DNA from: Victivallales bacterium
GTDB lineage: Bacteria; Verrucomicrobiota; Lentisphaeria; Oligosphaerales; Lenti-02
DNA: 14,314 nucleotides
Direction: 5' to 3'
NCBI GenBank assembly: GCA_018648945.1
Contig: JABGQJ010000128.1
Span: forward strand, 1 to 14,314
The notes beneath the pieces are model-generated. The model had not been told where the DNA came from and did no database searches. It saw nothing but the letters and a program-made list of their open reading frames with translations. Numbering within the stretch: position 1 is the stretch's first letter; each line of letters starts with the position of its first letter. A program made the position numbers and the translations under genes. Positions 12,300 to 14,314 of the stretch are shown here, piece after piece.

Positions 12300-14314
12300 C
12301 ATCGGGTCCATAGGCGCGGATTTCATAGACGCGGGCCCGGTATTGGGGATCGCGGACCCCAAGCACGGTCAGTCGCAGGCGAGTCGTTGCCACGCAGGCG
12401 AACTCGTGGACCCGCCAGCGCTGGTAGTTGCCAATCTCCTCGACCACGGGGGTCCAGCCGGTCCCGGCTTCCGCTTCCACGCGGTAGTCGGCCACGCACC
12501 GCCGGGCGTGGGATTCGTCGCAGTTGATGGGGGCGTCCTGATAGGCGCGGTCGATGGTGTCGAAGGTCAACTGAACACAGGCGACTTTGGTGGTTTCGGG
12601 GAAGGCCAGCTCGATGCTCTGCGGCAGCGGAGCCGCGAAGCCGGACAGCCAGGCGTGGACGGGGGTGGTGGAGAAGCGGCGACTCCAACCATCAACCACA
12701 TTGGCGGCCTCGCCATAGATGGGCGCCGAATCGAGAGTGAAGGCATGGCAATCGGCGGCAGTCATGTAGTCGGCGGCACCGTCGGGATGGCAGACGCGAA
12801 TCGCGAAGTCGTAGCAAGTGGGATCGAGCCCGAGAGCGACTGCCGGACAGGCATCGAGGAGGAGCTGATAGCGGTTCTCGTCCGATGTGGGGTCGATGGG
12901 AATCAGGGGGATGGGAGCGGGAAAGGAGAACTCAAGCCACCCCTCCCAGTGAGCAGCTGCCGTGGCCGTGGCCGTGGCCACCTCGCTGAACGCCTCAACT
13001 GTATTGTCACTGCCCCATTCCATCCGGTTCTGGGTTCCGCTGACATGGCGCATGCCCTGCCGCTCGCGCTCGTCCTTCCAGAGCTGCGGACGCGCGAAGA
13101 GCTGGAGGCGAACGGTGAGTTCCTGCTCCCGGCCAGTGGGATTCTCCACAAAGAAGCGGACATTGCGGAGCGTGTCGGCCCAGTCCCAGAGCTGCACCCC
13201 ACGTGGGATGTCAAGCGGGAGAGTACCGGCCACGCGAGTGGCCCCATGGCACATCTCGCTGGTGGCGGTGACTATGGCCGTGCGGGCAAGATCCCGGGGA
13301 TCGTGGTTGGGGACGGTGAGCAGCGCGGCGTCCTGGCGCAGGAGAGTCTGCTGGAGTCGATCCGCATCCACTTCGCGGGCCGTGCACCCCTCCTGTTTGG
13401 CCAAAGCGGCGGCCGTGCCCACGCCCTGGCCGATGCAAGCGAGGGTGCGCATGAGGCGTACCGTACCCAGAGCAAGGTGGGAGGAACTCATCAAGCGGCC
13501 GGCGAGCCAGAGATTGTCGAAGTCCCGTGAATAGCTGGCACGATAGGGGAAGGACCAGAGCGGGGGAATACTGTGGAACACGACCTTGGCGCGAATGCCA
13601 TCCACCTCGTGCACGTCCACGCCGTAGCCGCCGTAGCCAATGGCATCGGGAAATGGAAAGGCCGTCTCGACTTCGGTCTGAGTGAGCATGTGATCACCGA
13701 TGAAGCGGCGGCTCTCGCGCTTGCCGTCCTTGGGGCTAACCCAGGTCAGTTCCCAGTTGCGGGCGAGATCAGCATAGCTGTGGTTCTTGACGTTGTCCCA
13801 AGTGCGGTAGAGTTGGTAGAGAATCTCCTCGCGGATCGCGGCTACGTCGCGGATAGTGTCGATATGCCCGCCACTTTCAGTGACCCAGAGGAAGCAGAAT
13901 TCGTTCTCCGGACGCCAGGAGGCGGGATAGCCCGTGAGTTTCGGCAGCGGGCCCTCGGCGGCCGCGCGGGCGGCGTATTGAGGAGGCAGAACGAAGTCCA
14001 CCGGCTCGGCGCACTTGCGGACCAGAGCCGTGAGGCTGATGCCCATGGTTTCCCGGCTGGCAGTCTCGGGCGCGGAACGCTCGTCAAAGGTGGCCTTGGC
14101 GTCCTCCCCCCAAAGAAAGGAGGCCCCGGCAGAGGCAGCGACTTCGCCATCGCCACTGCCATCGATGATTCCGTGCCGGACGCGGAAGAGTTTGGTCTGG
14201 AAGGTGTTGTTGTCCAGCACGACGACTGCGGTCACGCGCCGCCCTTCGACGATGGCCTTGCGTCCCTGATGGCGGCGGAAAACACGGACACCGGCCTCCT
14301 CAAGCTTGTCCTGC
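12292..14314 (-). CDS. FAD-dependent oxidoreductase with C-terminal discoidin-like domain, 5'-partial
   Basis: The frame stays open to the right edge (QDKLEEAGVRVFRRHQGRKA before the GTG at 14235), so the N-terminal GxGxxG Rossmann motif and true start lie outside. IIDGSGDGEVAASAGASFLWG (~14115-14175) matches the 'IDaTGDGdlaa.aGa' motif of the FAD_oxidored (PF12831) family. The FAD-closing motif is LAGRLMSSSHLALGTVRLMR plus GQGVGTAAALA (~13395-13515). A beta-sandwich follows (~12900-13200), then a discoidin-like module in normal order (AANVVDGWSRRF, ELAFPETTKVACVQLTFD, YRVEAEAGTGWTPV, YEIRAYG; ~12300-12710). Such enzymes are abundant in polysaccharide-degrading PVC bacteria; the substrate is unknown, and oxidation of a sugar or of a sugar-linked group is a guess. 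It is the first of a two-gene unit with the DUF3820 gene. Confidence 0.88.
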   Translation of the reverse strand, partial: QDKLEEAGVRVFRRHQGRKAIVEGRRVTAVVVLDNNTFQTKLFRVRHGIIDGSGDGEVAASAGASFLWGEDAKATFDERSAPETASRETMGISLTALVRKCAEPVDFVLPPQYAARAAAEGPLPKLTGYPASWRPENEFCFLWVTESGGHIDTIRDVAAIREEILYQLYRTWDNVKNHSYADLARNWELTWVSPKDGKRESRRFIGDHMLTQTEVETAFPFPDAIGYGGYGVDVHEVDGIRAKVVFHSIPPLWSFPYRASYSRDFDNLWLAGRLMSSSHLALGTVRLMRTLACIGQGVGTAAALAKQEGCTAREVDADRLQQTLLRQDAALLTVPNHDPRDLARTAIVTATSEMCHGATRVAGTLPLDIPRGVQLWDWADTLRNVRFFVENPTGREQELTVRLQLFARPQLWKDERERQGMRHVSGTQNRMEWGSDNTVEAFSEVATATATAAAHWEGWLEFSFPAPIPLIPIDPTSDENRYQLLLDACPAVALGLDPTCYDFAIRVCHPDGAADYMTAADCHAFTLDSAPIYGEAANVVDGWSRRFSTTPVHAWLSGFAAPLPQSIELAFPETTKVACVQLTFDTIDRAYQDAPINCDESHARRCVADYRVEAEAGTGWTPVVEEIGNYQRWRVHEFACVATTRLRLTVLGVRDPQYRARVYEIRAYGPDDD

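Noticed and set aside
12214..13530. A 438-codon open frame on the + strand.
   Set aside because: It is antisense to the FAD oxidoreductase, which has clear FAD motifs; this frame has no recognisable domain.

Overview
The window is GC-rich (well over 60% G+C by eye) and tightly packed. It looks like a chromosomal segment from the Planctomycetes-Verrucomicrobia-Lentisphaerota group, most likely a Lentisphaerota-type bacterium. The main reasons are a very typical PVC-style pseudopilin ([20 protein letters not shown] start, H-X9-DG near the end), a sulfatase next to glycoside hydrolases, a DUF3604 protein, and an FAD oxidoreductase with a discoidin tail. The assignment is inference from gene content; there is no rRNA or other phylogenetic marker.

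Positions 1-7073 (+ strand) form a polysaccharide-degradation operon of four genes: (1) a multidomain secreted-type glycoside hydrolase, cut by the left edge (CBM9-like, DUF5060, clan-A TIM barrel, beta-sandwiches); (2) a signal-peptide-bearing GH42/clan-A-like protein; (3) a GH16 enzyme whose catalytic fold is split by an F5/8-type-C (discoidin) insert that appears circularly permuted; (4) a formylglycine-type sulfatase with no signal peptide. Spacers are 19, 81 and 22 bp. Together they suggest attack on a sulfated beta-glucan or galactan-like polymer, but the substrate cannot be read from the sequence.

Positions 7074-7298 separate this operon from a convergent pair and hold two copies of a two-hairpin REP-like repeat. 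Positions 7299-10836 (- strand) hold a Tat-exported DUF3604/PHP-like protein (transcribed first) and, 13 bp downstream, a small beta-ketoacyl-synthase-like protein that lacks the nucleophilic cysteine.

Positions 10837-11228 are a 392-bp divergent intergenic region with a 70-nt structured-RNA candidate and an AT-rich operator-like palindrome. The pseudopilin follows on the + strand and ends at a strong UUCG-loop terminator. Positions 11979-14314 (- strand) hold an FAD-dependent oxidoreductase cut by the right edge, whose 3' end overlaps a small DUF3820 gene by 8 nt. I see no tRNA, rRNA, CRISPR array, insertion sequence or phage gene. The most unusual signals are the permuted discoidin insert, the structured element in the divergent region, the REP-like pair, and the orphan cysteine-less ketosynthase-like gene.
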